A stretch of 43,251 bases of DNA from Thermoleophilia bacterium (lineage in GTDB: Bacteria > Actinomycetota > Thermoleophilia > Gaiellales > Gaiellaceae). The translations under genes were made by a program, and so were the position numbers. Below, one piece after another: positions 25,848-33,826 of this stretch (the stretch's first letter is position 1; each line of letters opens with the position of its first letter). The DNA is taken from the NCBI GenBank assembly GCA_009694305.1, contig SHVL01000020.1:1-43251 (forward strand), in the 5' to 3' direction. The notes beneath the pieces were generated by a model that saw only the letters and a program-made list of their open reading frames with translations, searched no databases and was not told the DNA's origin.

Positions 25848-26027
25848 TTACGTCCCGTGCGTGCGGACGAACAGGAAGATCAGGAAGGCGCTGACGAGCG
25901 AGACGATCAGGGCTGTTCCCTTCTGGACGTCGAGCACAACCATCCCGAAGTAGAGGATGACGAGGAAGAGCACTGCCCACAGGAATGACTGGACGCCCCG
26001 GTCGATGCTCGGCATGCGAAGGTGCAT
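25848..26027 (-). CDS. Small two-segment membrane protein
   Basis: The 59-residue protein starts at ATG 26027, 7 bases after a TATCCT box on the minus strand. It has two hydrophobic segments (about 14-31 and 38-54) and a short basic end. No family recognised. The promoter position and clean coding frame make it likely to be a real gene. Confidence 0.6.
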   Translation of the reverse strand: MHLRMPSIDRGVQSFLWAVLFLVILYFGMVVLDVQKGTALIVSLVSAFLIFLFVRTHGT

Positions 26028-26034
26028 GACGGAG

Positions 26035-26040
26035 AGGATA
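26035..26040 (-). promoter_or_regulatory. -10 box of small membrane protein gene
   Basis: TATCCT on the minus strand, 7 bases before the ATG at 26027. Confidence 0.5.
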
Positions 26041-26302
26041 GCCGGGCCACACGACAGTCGCCTCGGGTGTCTGTTTTGGGGCAAAAAAATTCACCGAGTC
26101 GGTTGCGCTTTTGTCCACTCAGCCCACTGACCTTCCGCTTCCGCGTACGGCCTCCGTGCTGAGCTTCGACCTACTCGCGCTCCGTGCTCGGTGCAAGTGG
26201 AAACGTAGAATGTCGAAGTCCCGAGGTCAAGGGCCGCGGCCACGGGATTGCTGCAATTTGCGCTGATTTCTTCTCTGGTGCATACGGTACGAAGTTTTCC
26301 TC

Positions 26303-26308
26303 TATCTT
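26303..26308 (+). promoter_or_regulatory. -10 box of leaderless uppP promoter
   Basis: TATCTT is followed by 6 bases and the uppP ATG; no ribosome site is present. Confidence 0.6.
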
Positions 26309-26314
26309 GGGCGC

Positions 26315-27253
26315 ATGCGTCGGACGGTGGTCTACGGGAGCGCTACGACGCTGGTGACTGTTGCCTTCATCCTGACCCTGATCGGCTGGGGGCAGAACGC
26401 TGCGACCTTCCCGGACAGCCAGGCCCTCATCCTCGGATTCGTGCAGGGCTTCACAGAGTTGCTGCCGATCTCCTCATCGGGCCACCTGATCGTCGTCCCC
26501 TGGCTCGGTGACTGGACGTATCTCAGAGAGCACGAGGAGTTCAACAAGACGTTCGACGTCGCACTGCACCTCGGCACCCTCGTCGCCGTCGTTGCGTACT
26601 TCTGGCACGACCTGATCGGCTACCTCGTTGCGTGGCTCGGGAGCATTCGCCGGCGCTCGATCGCGAGTGAGAACGAGCGGATCGGGTGGCTGATCGTCGT
26701 CGCGAGCATCCCGGCGGCGATCATCGGAGCAGCAGGGCAGAGTGTGATCGAGAAACGCCTCGGAGAGCCGTGGCAGATCGCGATCCTGATGGGGGTGTTC
26801 GCACTCGTGCTCTACTGGGCCGACCGGCGGCCGGAGCGCAAGAGCGTGGGGGAGATGAGCCTCAAGCAGGGCCTGCTGATAGGTCTCGCCCAGAGCCTCG
26901 CGCTTGCGCCCGGCGTCTCGCGCTCGGGCATCACGATCAGCGCGGGCCGGTTTCTCGGTCTGACGCGGGACGCAGCGGCACGGCTGTCATTTCTCCTACT
27001 CGTGCCGATCGTTCTTGGCGCGGTCGTGCTGAAGGGCTACACCGACGTACTCAAGGGACAACTGCCAAACGGCTGGGTGGGGCCATTCGTCGTCGGAACG
27101 ATCGCCTCGGCCGGCAGCGGCCTGCTCGCGATCAACTGGCTGCTCGGATACGTGCGCGGCCATAACTACACCGTTTTCGTCGTCTACCGCGTAGCACTTG
27201 CACTCTTTATCCTGCTTCTGATCGCCACAGGCATCAGGGACGCGGCGTTCTGA
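26315..27253 (+). CDS. uppP: Undecaprenyl-diphosphatase
   Basis: UppP (BacA) recycles the lipid carrier for peptidoglycan synthesis by removing a phosphate from undecaprenyl diphosphate. The 312-residue membrane protein has both signature motifs, QGFTELLPISSSGHLIV (about 45-61) and PGVSRSGITISAGR (about 204-217), and about eight hydrophobic segments. An N-terminal hydrophobic segment precedes the first motif. The gene is complete and starts 6 bases behind a -10 box. Confidence 0.95.
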   Translation: MRRTVVYGSATTLVTVAFILTLIGWGQNAATFPDSQALILGFVQGFTELLPISSSGHLIVVPWLGDWTYLREHEEFNKTFDVALHLGTLVAVVAYFWHDLIGYLVAWLGSIRRRSIASENERIGWLIVVASIPAAIIGAAGQSVIEKRLGEPWQIAILMGVFALVLYWADRRPERKSVGEMSLKQGLLIGLAQSLALAPGVSRSGITISAGRFLGLTRDAAARLSFLLLVPIVLGAVVLKGYTDVLKGQLPNGWVGPFVVGTIASAGSGLLAINWLLGYVRGHNYTVFVVYRVALALFILLLIATGIRDAAF

Positions 27254-27813
27254 TCGTCGGGCCTGCTCTCCCGGGACTCGATCGCATCGCGGCCGAGGGG
27301 TACCGTGCGCTCGCGCTCGATCAGCGGGCGAACGGGCTCTCGGACGCGGGCGATCCGGCTCTCTGGACGGTTCCGCAGATGGCCGATGACGTGGAGGCCC
27401 TGATCGGCGAGCTGGAGCTCGAGAATGTGGTCGTGATGGGTTGGTCGTTCGGGTCGTTCGTGACGCAGAGCCACATGGTGCGGCATGGGAGCGCCGCGGC
27501 GTACGTGCTCATGGGGACAGTGTCTCATCCGGGAGCGCTCGCGAACATCGCGCACGAGCTCGCCACCTTCGAGCCAGAGGCGCTCCGTGAACAGGTAGCG
27601 GCGTCCTGGGAGCTCGAGGCGACCGTCGAGACGCCCGAGCAGGCAAGGCAGCTCTGGCACGACCAGATCCCGTTCCAGGTCGCCGACCCTACCGGGCCGA
27701 TCGTCTCGCAGCTGATCGCAGAGGATCGCGTCGTCTTCCGGCCGGAAATTCTCCGTCAGTTCGCAGCCGGCGGGGAGTACGGGATGCTCGATCTGCGCGA
27801 GGAGCTCCGCTAG
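27254..27813 (+). pseudogene. Alpha/beta-hydrolase remnant, truncated at both ends
   Basis: Directly after uppP the frame encodes IAAEGYRALALDQRANGLSD, the nucleophile elbow GWSFGSFVTQ and YGMLDLREELR before a TAG at 27811-27813. Missing are the start codon, the oxyanion-hole HG motif and the C-terminal part bearing the catalytic Asp and His. Intact relatives are about 260-280 residues; about 186 codons remain. No plausible start precedes the core, so I call it a remnant. The TAG stop also forms the first bases of the -10 box of the next gene. Confidence 0.75.
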
Positions 27814-27816
27814 ACT
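27811..27816 (+). promoter_or_regulatory. -10 box ahead of cupredoxin-dehydrogenase gene
   Basis: TAGACT is 6 bases before an ATC codon (27823) that begins the signal peptide. It has the same spacing as the leaderless promoters of dapA, crcB, uppP and dapE. Confidence 0.5.
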
Positions 27817-27822
27817 TTCGCA

Positions 27823-29310
27823 ATCGAACGCCGGCTTTCACATCTCACGCTCGGTGTTCTGGGTGCTCTCGCGCTCGGCCTGATCGGCGGAGCCCAGGCC
27901 AGAACCACGGCCGGCATGGAGCCCGTGAAGCTGACCGTGAAGGCGAGCGAGTTTCGGTTCGCTGTCTCCAAATCCAGAGTGGCCGTTGGCTCCACCGTGT
28001 TTGCCGTGCGCAATGGCGACTCCGTCGTTCATGACTTCGTTGTCGCCGGCAGAAGGACACGGATACTGCAGCCCGGCGAGCAGCAAAGTCTGAAAGTCAT
28101 CTTCAAGAAACCGGGGCGCTACGTCTATTTCTGCAGCGTGCCCGGCCACCGTAACGCGGGGATGAAAGGCCTGCTGACCGTCGGGAAGAAGCTCGCAGTG
28201 CTACCTCCCGTCCCTGTTGCTCCGAAGATATCCGGCGACACCGCGCGACTGACCCTTGTCGGCTCGGGGTTCGGGCGACCGGTGCTCCTGGCGAGCCCTC
28301 CTGGAGATACCCGGCGACAGATGGTCGTCGAACAATCCGGCAGGATCCAGACGATGCTGGATGGAAAGCTGCTCGCCGCGCCCTTTTTGGACATCCGCGA
28401 TCTGGTGACGAATCTCAACGAGCCAGGCTTGCTCGGACTCGCGTTCGCACCTGACTGGGCGAGCAGCGGCCGGGCTTATGTTGTCTATAACGACCGCGTC
28501 GGGAATTACAACCTCAATCTCGTGGAATACCGGCGCAATCCGGTCAATCCTGAGACTCTCGACCCCGGTTCGGCCCGACTCGTGCTCGCGATCGAGAAGC
28601 CGTATGAGAACCACAACGGGGGCATGATCGCGTTCGGGCCGGACGGGTATCTCTACTGGTCGGTGGGCGACGGCGACAGCGGGGTGCACCACGTTCCCGG
28701 AGCGTTCGCGCAGACACTGGATGATCGGCTGGGCTCGATTCTGCGGATCGACCCGCTTCACCCCGTGCCCTACGGAGCGCCGTACAGCGTCCCCGCCGAC
28801 AACCCATTCGTCGGTGTGGCCGGCGCCCTTCCGGAGATCTGGGCCTACGGGTTGAGGAACCCGTGGCGGTTCTGGATCGACCCGCGCATCGGTGACATGT
28901 TCATTGGCGACGTCGGCTACAGCGACCGGGAAGAGGTCGACCGGATCCCTGCCGGGAAGGGGGGCTTGAATTTCGGTTGGCCCTGTTTCGAGGGAACACT
29001 GAGCCGGAACACCGGATCCTGCCTGGAACCCGTGGCGCCGCTGTTCGAGTATCAGCACGCAGCGGGAAACTGCTCGATCATCGCCGGCCCGGTGATGCGC
29101 GACCCACGGTTTCCTACGTTGCAGGGGTTGCTCGCCTGGGCGGATTTCTGCACCGGCGTGATCAACCTTTCGGACGTGAGCGCGGCACCCGTTGCCCATT
29201 CGTCGCTGCAGCTGAACGTGCCCGAGGTGACGAGCTTCGGACTGGATGCCCAAGGACGAATCTACGTGATGTCGCTGCGGGGCGACGTCTACCGCCTCGA
29301 CCCGCAGTAG
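27823..29310 (+). CDS. Secreted cupredoxin-PQQ sugar dehydrogenase fusion
   Basis: From ATC 27823 the frame gives 495 residues with a clear signal peptide (ERRLSHLTLGVLGALALGL, then GGAQA). The first ATG (27916) lies after it and would give a signal-less protein, so ATC, or a miscalled ATG, is the likely start. Domain 1 (about 35-120) is a cupredoxin with copper ligands H70, C104, H109 and M114. Domain 2 (about 130-495) is a soluble glucose/aldose dehydrogenase beta-propeller with NEPGLLGLAFAPDW, NHNGGMIAFGPDG (H264), WAYGLRNPWRFWID and GGLNFGWPCFEG. Sugar oxidation with electron hand-off to the attached copper centre is inferred. Confidence 0.85.
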   Translation: MERRLSHLTLGVLGALALGLIGGAQARTTAGMEPVKLTVKASEFRFAVSKSRVAVGSTVFAVRNGDSVVHDFVVAGRRTRILQPGEQQSLKVIFKKPGRYVYFCSVPGHRNAGMKGLLTVGKKLAVLPPVPVAPKISGDTARLTLVGSGFGRPVLLASPPGDTRRQMVVEQSGRIQTMLDGKLLAAPFLDIRDLVTNLNEPGLLGLAFAPDWASSGRAYVVYNDRVGNYNLNLVEYRRNPVNPETLDPGSARLVLAIEKPYENHNGGMIAFGPDGYLYWSVGDGDSGVHHVPGAFAQTLDDRLGSILRIDPLHPVPYGAPYSVPADNPFVGVAGALPEIWAYGLRNPWRFWIDPRIGDMFIGDVGYSDREEVDRIPAGKGGLNFGWPCFEGTLSRNTGSCLEPVAPLFEYQHAAGNCSIIAGPVMRDPRFPTLQGLLAWADFCTGVINLSDVSAAPVAHSSLQLNVPEVTSFGLDAQGRIYVMSLRGDVYRLDPQ

Positions 29311-29520
29311 CCGGGCGCGCCAGGCGGGCCCCTTTTCGCTGCGTCTAGGTCGAGTGAGATGGAAGGGCCGGTGGAAACCGGTGGATCTCCTCCAGCTTGA
29401 CATAACACTGATTATCGTGCGCAAAGCAATGCGGCTTTCTCGCGTACTTTCTCGTGCTCACCTCTGGACAAGACGCTTCAACAGTGGGAGAGTAAGAGAC
29501 AGGATGGACGGAGATCGCAG
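29311..29520 (+). other. Upstream region of first sigma factor gene
   Basis: It contains a perfect -35 consensus TTGACA (29397-29402) but no -10 at the right distance, a small CCGGT-GGAA-ACCGG palindrome at about 29370, and GGAG as ribosome site 7 bases before ATG 29521. The promoter type is unclear. Confidence 0.4.
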
Positions 29521-30570
29521 ATGACAAGTCTTGATGTGGAGACACTGCTGGCTCAGGACGAGGTGAAGGGGTTCCTCGAGGCGAGCGAGCAGGCCGGTAC
29601 GGTCAGCGTGCAGGACATCGTCGAGGTCGTCGAGGCACAGGAGCTTTCACCGCTCGAGCACGACGCTCTCCTGCGCGAGTTCGACAAGCGCGGTGTCGAG
29701 GTCGTAGACCAGCCGCATGCGCCGGAGGCTCCCCCACTTCCGGCTGCGACTGCGGAGTCTACGACCGACGGACTCCAGCTCTTCCTCCGCGAGGCAGGAC
29801 GCCACACGCTTCTGACGGCGGCCCAGGAGGTTGCGCTCGCAAAGCGCGTCGAGCGAGGCGACCTCGTCGCGAAGCAGGCGATGATCCAGGCGAACCTCCG
29901 GCTCGTGATCTCGATTGCGAAGAACTACCGGAACCAGGGGCTCCCGTTTCTGGATCTGATCCAGGAGGGAACCCTCGGCCTGATCAGGGCCGTAGAGAAG
30001 TTCGACTGGCGCCGCGGCTTCAAGTTCTCGACGTACGCGACCTGGTGGATCCGTCAGGCTGTTGCGCGGGCGCTCGCCGACAAGGCGCGAACGATCCGGA
30101 TGCCAGTGCACATCGTCGAGCGGATGCAGAAGATGAACCGTGCCGACCGTACCCTGTGGGCCGTGCTCGGTCGCGAGCCGACGCTCGAGGAGATTGCCGA
30201 GGAGGCAAACCTGACCGTGCAACAGGTCGTCGAGGTGCGGGCCGCTGCACGAGCCTCTACGAGCCTCGATGCGCCGGTCGGAGAGGCCGGCGACGCCGTG
30301 CTCGGAGACTTCGTCGCCGGTGACGATCTTCTCCCGGAGGAGGAGGTGGAGCTCACGTTGCGCAGCCAGGCGCTCCAGGCCGCGCTCTCGTATCTGGGCG
30401 AGCGGGAGCGCGAAGTGCTGACGCTCCGCTATGGCCTCGGAGGTACGCCGCCACGGACGCTCGATGAGATTGGCAGGCAGCTCGGAGTCACGCGTGAGCG
30501 GGTACGACAGATCGAGATCGACTCGCTTCGACGCCTTGCAGGGCAACACGAGATGCAAGCTGTCATGTAG
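29521..30570 (+). CDS. rpoD: RNA polymerase sigma factor, RpoD/SigA type
   Basis: The 349-residue protein is a group 1/2 sigma-70 factor. Residues 1-75 form a region-1.1-like acidic N-terminus. Region 1.2 starts at [17 protein letters not shown]; region 2 contains [16 protein letters not shown] and the -10-recognition segment [15 protein letters not shown]; region 3 has [16 protein letters not shown]; region 4 ends with [19 protein letters not shown] for -35 contact. It is the better principal-sigma candidate of the two in this window because of the N-terminal extension. It converges on the second sigma gene. Confidence 0.9.
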   Translation: MTSLDVETLLAQDEVKGFLEASEQAGTVSVQDIVEVVEAQELSPLEHDALLREFDKRGVEVVDQPHAPEAPPLPAATAESTTDGLQLFLREAGRHTLLTAAQEVALAKRVERGDLVAKQAMIQANLRLVISIAKNYRNQGLPFLDLIQEGTLGLIRAVEKFDWRRGFKFSTYATWWIRQAVARALADKARTIRMPVHIVERMQKMNRADRTLWAVLGREPTLEEIAEEANLTVQQVVEVRAAARASTSLDAPVGEAGDAVLGDFVAGDDLLPEEEVELTLRSQALQAALSYLGEREREVLTLRYGLGGTPPRTLDEIGRQLGVTRERVRQIEIDSLRRLAGQHEMQAVM

Positions 30571-30577
30571 GTGCGTT

Positions 30578-30593
30578 CTGCCGATGCCGGCAG
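30578..30593 (+). terminator. Hairpin between the two convergent sigma genes
   Basis: CTGCCG-ATGC-CGGCAG forms a 6-bp stem in the 45-bp gap. It could act for both strands; no U tract is present. Confidence 0.45.
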
Positions 30594-30615
30594 CACGACC
30601 CGGGTGCTTCGGTCC

Positions 30616-31509
30616 CTATGTCCGGAGGTACAGCTCGAGTGCCGGAGCGACAGTTCGTAGCTCGCGCAGCGCGCGCGTCTCGAGCTGTCGTACCCGCTCG
30701 CGGGTGATTCCGAGGAGCACACCGACCTCTTCGAGCGTCTTTGGCAGGGTGCCGTCGAGACCGAATCGTGCCGTGAGCACCCGCTGCTGGCGGGGGTTCA
30801 GCCGCAGCAGCGCTGCAGAGAGCTCCGACGAGCGGAAGGTCTCGGACGTCTCTACCTCGGGCTCGCGGGCATTCTCGTCCTCGATCATGTCGCTCATCAG
30901 GCTGTCACCGTCCCCAACAGGACTGTCGAGCGAAACGTAGTCCTGGACGAGCGAGAGCAGCGCCTCTACCTTCTTGGGTGTCAACTCGGCCTCAACCGCG
31001 ATCTCTTTGACAGACGGGTCACGATTGAGCTTCTGACCGAGCACACGGCGGGCGCGGGTGACACTCCGCACCTGGTCGGCAACATGTACAGGAAGGCGAA
31101 TCGTCCGCCCCTGTTCGGCGAGTGCCCGGGAGATCGCCTGGCGAATCCACCAGGTCGCATATGTCGAAAGCTTGTAGCCAAGGGTGTAGTCGAACTTCTC
31201 GACGGCCCGGATCAGTCCGAGGTTTCCCTCCTGGATCAGGTCGAGGAGCGGGACGCCTGCCCGCGTGTAATGCCGTGTAATCGACATCACAAGCCGGAGA
31301 TTGCACTCGACCAGCCTGCTCTTCGCGCTCTCGTCGCCGAGGTCCTTGCGTCGTGCAAGCTCACGCTCCTCCGAGGGGGTCAGGAGGCGACTGTTACCGA
31401 TCTGTCGGACGTACAGCTTGAGCGGATCCTGGGTTGACATCTCACCCGTGTCGAAATGCTCGTCGTCGGATGAGGGATCCAGAAGAGTCTCAGCGAGATT
31501 TTGATCCAT
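30616..31509 (-). CDS. Second RpoD-like sigma factor (group 2)
   Basis: From ATG 31509 this is a 297-residue sigma-70 factor (a TTG at 31548 or ATG at 31533 would add up to 13 residues). It has regions 1.2 ([20 protein letters not shown]), 2 ([16 protein letters not shown] and [15 protein letters not shown]), 3 ([16 protein letters not shown]) and 4 ([19 protein letters not shown]). It lacks the long region 1.1 of its neighbour. Similar regions 2.4 and 4.2 suggest overlapping promoter choice. A stress or stationary role is likely for group 2 factors but is not shown by the sequence. Confidence 0.88.
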   Translation of the reverse strand: MDQNLAETLLDPSSDDEHFDTGEMSTQDPLKLYVRQIGNSRLLTPSEERELARRKDLGDESAKSRLVECNLRLVMSITRHYTRAGVPLLDLIQEGNLGLIRAVEKFDYTLGYKLSTYATWWIRQAISRALAEQGRTIRLPVHVADQVRSVTRARRVLGQKLNRDPSVKEIAVEAELTPKKVEALLSLVQDYVSLDSPVGDGDSLMSDMIEDENAREPEVETSETFRSSELSAALLRLNPRQQRVLTARFGLDGTLPKTLEEVGVLLGITRERVRQLETRALRELRTVAPALELYLRT

Positions 31510-31655
31510 ACCCCGGCTATCGGCAGCGGGCATCCATCGCTTGAGCAACCCGGAGAGCCGACGCAGGACTTTCCGTTCGAACTGCGTACAGAAACCTCAT
31601 CTTCTACCGACACCTTCAGACACGATATGTGTGATCCAGGTGATCCAATCATCTG

Positions 31656-31858
31656 ATGTGTGGAATCGCTGGATATAGCCTCGGGCCCGACTCGCGCGAT
31701 GCCTGGAGGAGCTTCGGGGCACGATGGCAACGGCCTGGATGGACGAACAGGCGCCCCGTGGCCTCTGGGCCGCCCGCGGTGTCGGACGGCCGCTCTGGAT
31801 CGGCTGCGCGCAGCGCGAGATCTTCTTCGCCTCGACTCGGTGTGGGCTCGCCGCGTAG
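31656..31858 (+). pseudogene. Class II glutamine amidotransferase remnant
   Basis: ATG 31656 opens with MCGIAGYSLGPDSR, the N-terminus of Ntn-type glutamine amidotransferases with nucleophile Cys2 (as in asparagine synthase). After some twelve codons the homology breaks. It resumes in another frame from about 31721 with MATAWMDEQAPRGLWAARG, GRPLWIGCAQREIFFAST and a TAG at 31856-31858. About 100 codons of the domain seem deleted and the frame is shifted. The rest of any synthetase is absent. Confidence 0.7.
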
Positions 31859-31879
31859 CGAGGACAACGCGCGACGGAC

Positions 31880-31913
31880 GGGCGGGACAGGTCCCGCCCC
31901 TACGGGAGGAGGG
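31880..31913 (-). repeat. Palindromic repeat, copy 2, supplying the stop of the HNH-repeat gene
   Basis: Read on the minus strand: CCCTCCTCCCG, then TAGGGGCGGGAC-CT-GTCCCGCCC. It is the same element as at 1368-1406 without the TCG triplet and with the spacer inverted. Its TAG ends the gene at 31900-31902 and CTCCTCCCG encodes that protein's last residues LLP. Confidence 0.8.
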
Positions 31914-32589
31914 AGCCGTCTGCGTGGACGGCTATTTCCTCGGCGCGCAGGCGCTCGCGGATGAGGTACTGGAACGCGGCCCACGGGCCTGCGTCGATGT
32001 CGATCAGCCGGTAGACCTGCCACTCGGACTGCAGCCCCGGTATTCGACCACGTGCCTCCTTCCAGTCGGTCATCTTCGGCAGCCGGCGCAGCTCCTGTGC
32101 CAGGGCGACTCCGTCTTCGATGGCACGTTCGAGCTTTTCCTCACCCACCGGGACGTCGAACCCGGCCTCCCGCAGAGCGGCGGTGAGGGAGCCGAACGTG
32201 TGCCAGATCAGCGATTTCGAGGCCATCTGCTTACGGTGCGTGTCGAGGTCACGGGCAGTCGGCGTGCGACCGAGCTCCTCGCCGAGGCGGCGAAGCTGCT
32301 CGAGGAGTTCGTCTCGACTGATGAATCGGCGAGGTGTCAGCCCCGCTGCACGCTTTGCCGCATTCCACGTACCGAAATGCTCGATCACGGTCTGAGGGTG
32401 TAACCCCGCCTCCGGGTCGGCCGCGAACTCCCTCATCGTCGGCGAGCGGCCGAGCCGCTCGGCGCTCGCACGCAACTGCTCGAGGATCTGCTCGTCGCTA
32501 TAGCGCCGTCTGATGCCGGCGCGAAACTCAGCGAGAGCAGCCTCGTCGATCCCGGCAAGGGCCGGATGCCGGAGACGGGGGCTGACCAT
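31900..32589 (-). CDS. Stand-alone HNH-repeat (homing-endonuclease-associated repeat) protein
   Basis: The 229-residue protein starts at ATG 32589 behind a -10 box. It consists of an N-terminal segment and repeats of about 60 residues: 29-88 (ERLGRSPTMREF to HFGTWNAAKRAAGL) and 90-147 (EELGRTPTARDL to TFGSLTAALREAGF), plus a diverged third copy at about 152-212. These match the repeat found next to HNH and homing endonuclease domains, thought to bind DNA. No HNH nuclease motif is present, so a DNA-binding regulatory role is possible. Its C-terminal LLP and stop come from the palindromic repeat. Confidence 0.75.
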   Translation of the reverse strand: MVSPRLRHPALAGIDEAALAEFRAGIRRRYSDEQILEQLRASAERLGRSPTMREFAADPEAGLHPQTVIEHFGTWNAAKRAAGLTPRRFISRDELLEQLRRLGEELGRTPTARDLDTHRKQMASKSLIWHTFGSLTAALREAGFDVPVGEEKLERAIEDGVALAQELRRLPKMTDWKEARGRIPGLQSEWQVYRLIDIDAGPWAAFQYLIRERLRAEEIAVHADGSLLP

Positions 32590-32597
32590 ACGCAAGT

Positions 32598-32625
32598 AGC
32601 TTAGATCATTCTGCGATATTTGCAA
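32598..32625 (-). promoter_or_regulatory. Promoter of HNH-repeat gene
   Basis: On the minus strand TTGCAA (32620-32625), a 16-bp spacer and TAAGCT (32598-32603) are followed 8 bases later by ATG 32589. It is one of the few sites here with both hexamers. Confidence 0.55.
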
Positions 32626-32693
32626 GTGGGCCAGAACGGGACTGAGATTCGATAGCTGATTCCGAGATGTGCCTTTGAGGCCACGGGATAAGC

Positions 32694-32699
32694 TAGGTT
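32694..32699 (+). promoter_or_regulatory. -10 box of leaderless S66 peptidase gene
   Basis: TAGGTT is exactly 6 bases before GTG 32706. Confidence 0.5.
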
Positions 32700-32705
32700 C
32701 CTCGA

Positions 32706-33734
32706 GTGGAGGCACTCACCAGGCCGCCTCGCGTCCGGCTCGGCGACACCGTGGCAGTCGTGTCCCCGTCTTTCGGGGCGGTGGGACTCTGGCCTCACCG
32801 CGTTCAACGGGCCACTACCTACCTGGAGTCGCTGGGGCTCAAAGTCCGTGTGATGCCGAACGCGGCACGAAGTGAGGGTTGGGCCTCGGCGCCGCCTGAG
32901 GCGCGGGCCGATGATCTGCACCGGGCGTTTCTCGACGATGAGGTAGCGGTGGTGCTGGCAGGTATCGGCGGCAACCACTCGAACCAGCTGCTGCCGCTTC
33001 TCGACTATGACCTGATCCGTGAGCACCCAAAGGTCTTCCAGGGCTACTCCGACATCACCGTTCTGCACTGGGCGCTAGCACAGCATTCCGGTCTTTCGAC
33101 CTTCTACGGCCCTGCGCTTGTCCCCGAACTTGGAGAGTTCCCGCAGGTTTTGGCCCACACCGATCGCTACCTGCGAGCCGCCTGGTTCGGCGATGACGTG
33201 GTTGACTTCGCGCCGGCGGATACCTGGACGGACGAGTTGCTCGACTGGGACACGCAGCAGGATCTGGCGCGACCGCGCGAACTGCACGCGAGTGACGGGT
33301 GGGTCACGATTCGCGAAGGCGCAGCGTCTGGGCCGCTTCTCGGTGGCTGCCTCGAAACGATCTGCTGGCACCTGAAGGGATCTTCTGCGTGGCTCGACCC
33401 CGAGGGCGCGATCCTGTTCCTCGAAATCTCAGAGGAACAACCCCCACCCTCCTCTGTGGATTCGTATCTGACGGATCTCGAACAACTCGGTGTCTTCGAC
33501 GCTGCCGCCGCGCTCGTCCTCGCGCGTCCCCACGGCTACACGCCGAAGGACACGGCGGCTCTGTGGGATGTTGTTGCTCGACGCACGGAAAGCTCAGGTC
33601 TGCCCGTTCTCGCCAACGTCGAAGTTGGTCACGCTGATCCGATGGTGACGGTACCGCTTGGGGTAGAGGCCGAGCTCGACGCAGGCAACGAGGTCTTTCG
33701 CCTGCTCGAGGCACCGACCGTTGCCAGGAGCTAG
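32706..33734 (+). CDS. S66-family peptidase (LD-carboxypeptidase / MccF-like)
   Basis: S66 serine peptidases include murein LD-carboxypeptidases, which recycle tetrapeptides, and MccF, which gives microcin C7 immunity. The 342-residue protein shows DTVAVVSPSFGAVG near the start, GIGGNHSNQLLPLLDYD, the nucleophile motif GYSDIT (about 118-123), and a C-terminal region with GPLLGGCLETICWHLKG, LEISEEQPPPSSVDSYL and VEVGHADPMVTVPLG. The longer insert and overall form are closer to MccF-like members; cell-wall recycling is equally possible. The start is GTG 32706. Confidence 0.88.
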   Translation: MEALTRPPRVRLGDTVAVVSPSFGAVGLWPHRVQRATTYLESLGLKVRVMPNAARSEGWASAPPEARADDLHRAFLDDEVAVVLAGIGGNHSNQLLPLLDYDLIREHPKVFQGYSDITVLHWALAQHSGLSTFYGPALVPELGEFPQVLAHTDRYLRAAWFGDDVVDFAPADTWTDELLDWDTQQDLARPRELHASDGWVTIREGAASGPLLGGCLETICWHLKGSSAWLDPEGAILFLEISEEQPPPSSVDSYLTDLEQLGVFDAAAALVLARPHGYTPKDTAALWDVVARRTESSGLPVLANVEVGHADPMVTVPLGVEAELDAGNEVFRLLEAPTVARS

Positions 33735-33812
33735 TTCGTTCTGGTGCGGCCGCCGACGCTAACCAAGAGTGTCGAGTGGGGAGTTCGGAGAGGCCCCACC
33801 AGCGCAGCCGGG

Positions 33813-33818
33813 TAGGCT
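33813..33818 (+). promoter_or_regulatory. -10 box ahead of murT
   Basis: TAGGCT is 8 bases before ATG 33827 and supports that start over the upstream in-frame codon at 33776. Confidence 0.45.
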
Positions 33819-33826
33819 CGGAGGCG

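Larger units (their letters stand above)
26028..26314 (+). other. Promoter region between small membrane gene and uppP
   Basis: It contains the divergent TATCCT (26035-26040, minus) and TATCTT (26303-26308, plus) -10 boxes. It also has a run of seven A at about 26083-26089, unusual in this GC-rich sequence. No gene is seen. Confidence 0.5.

Noticed and set aside
29397-29425. Consensus TTGACA as a full promoter of the first sigma gene
   Set aside because: No -10-like hexamer occurs 16-18 bp downstream, so I do not call a promoter from it.
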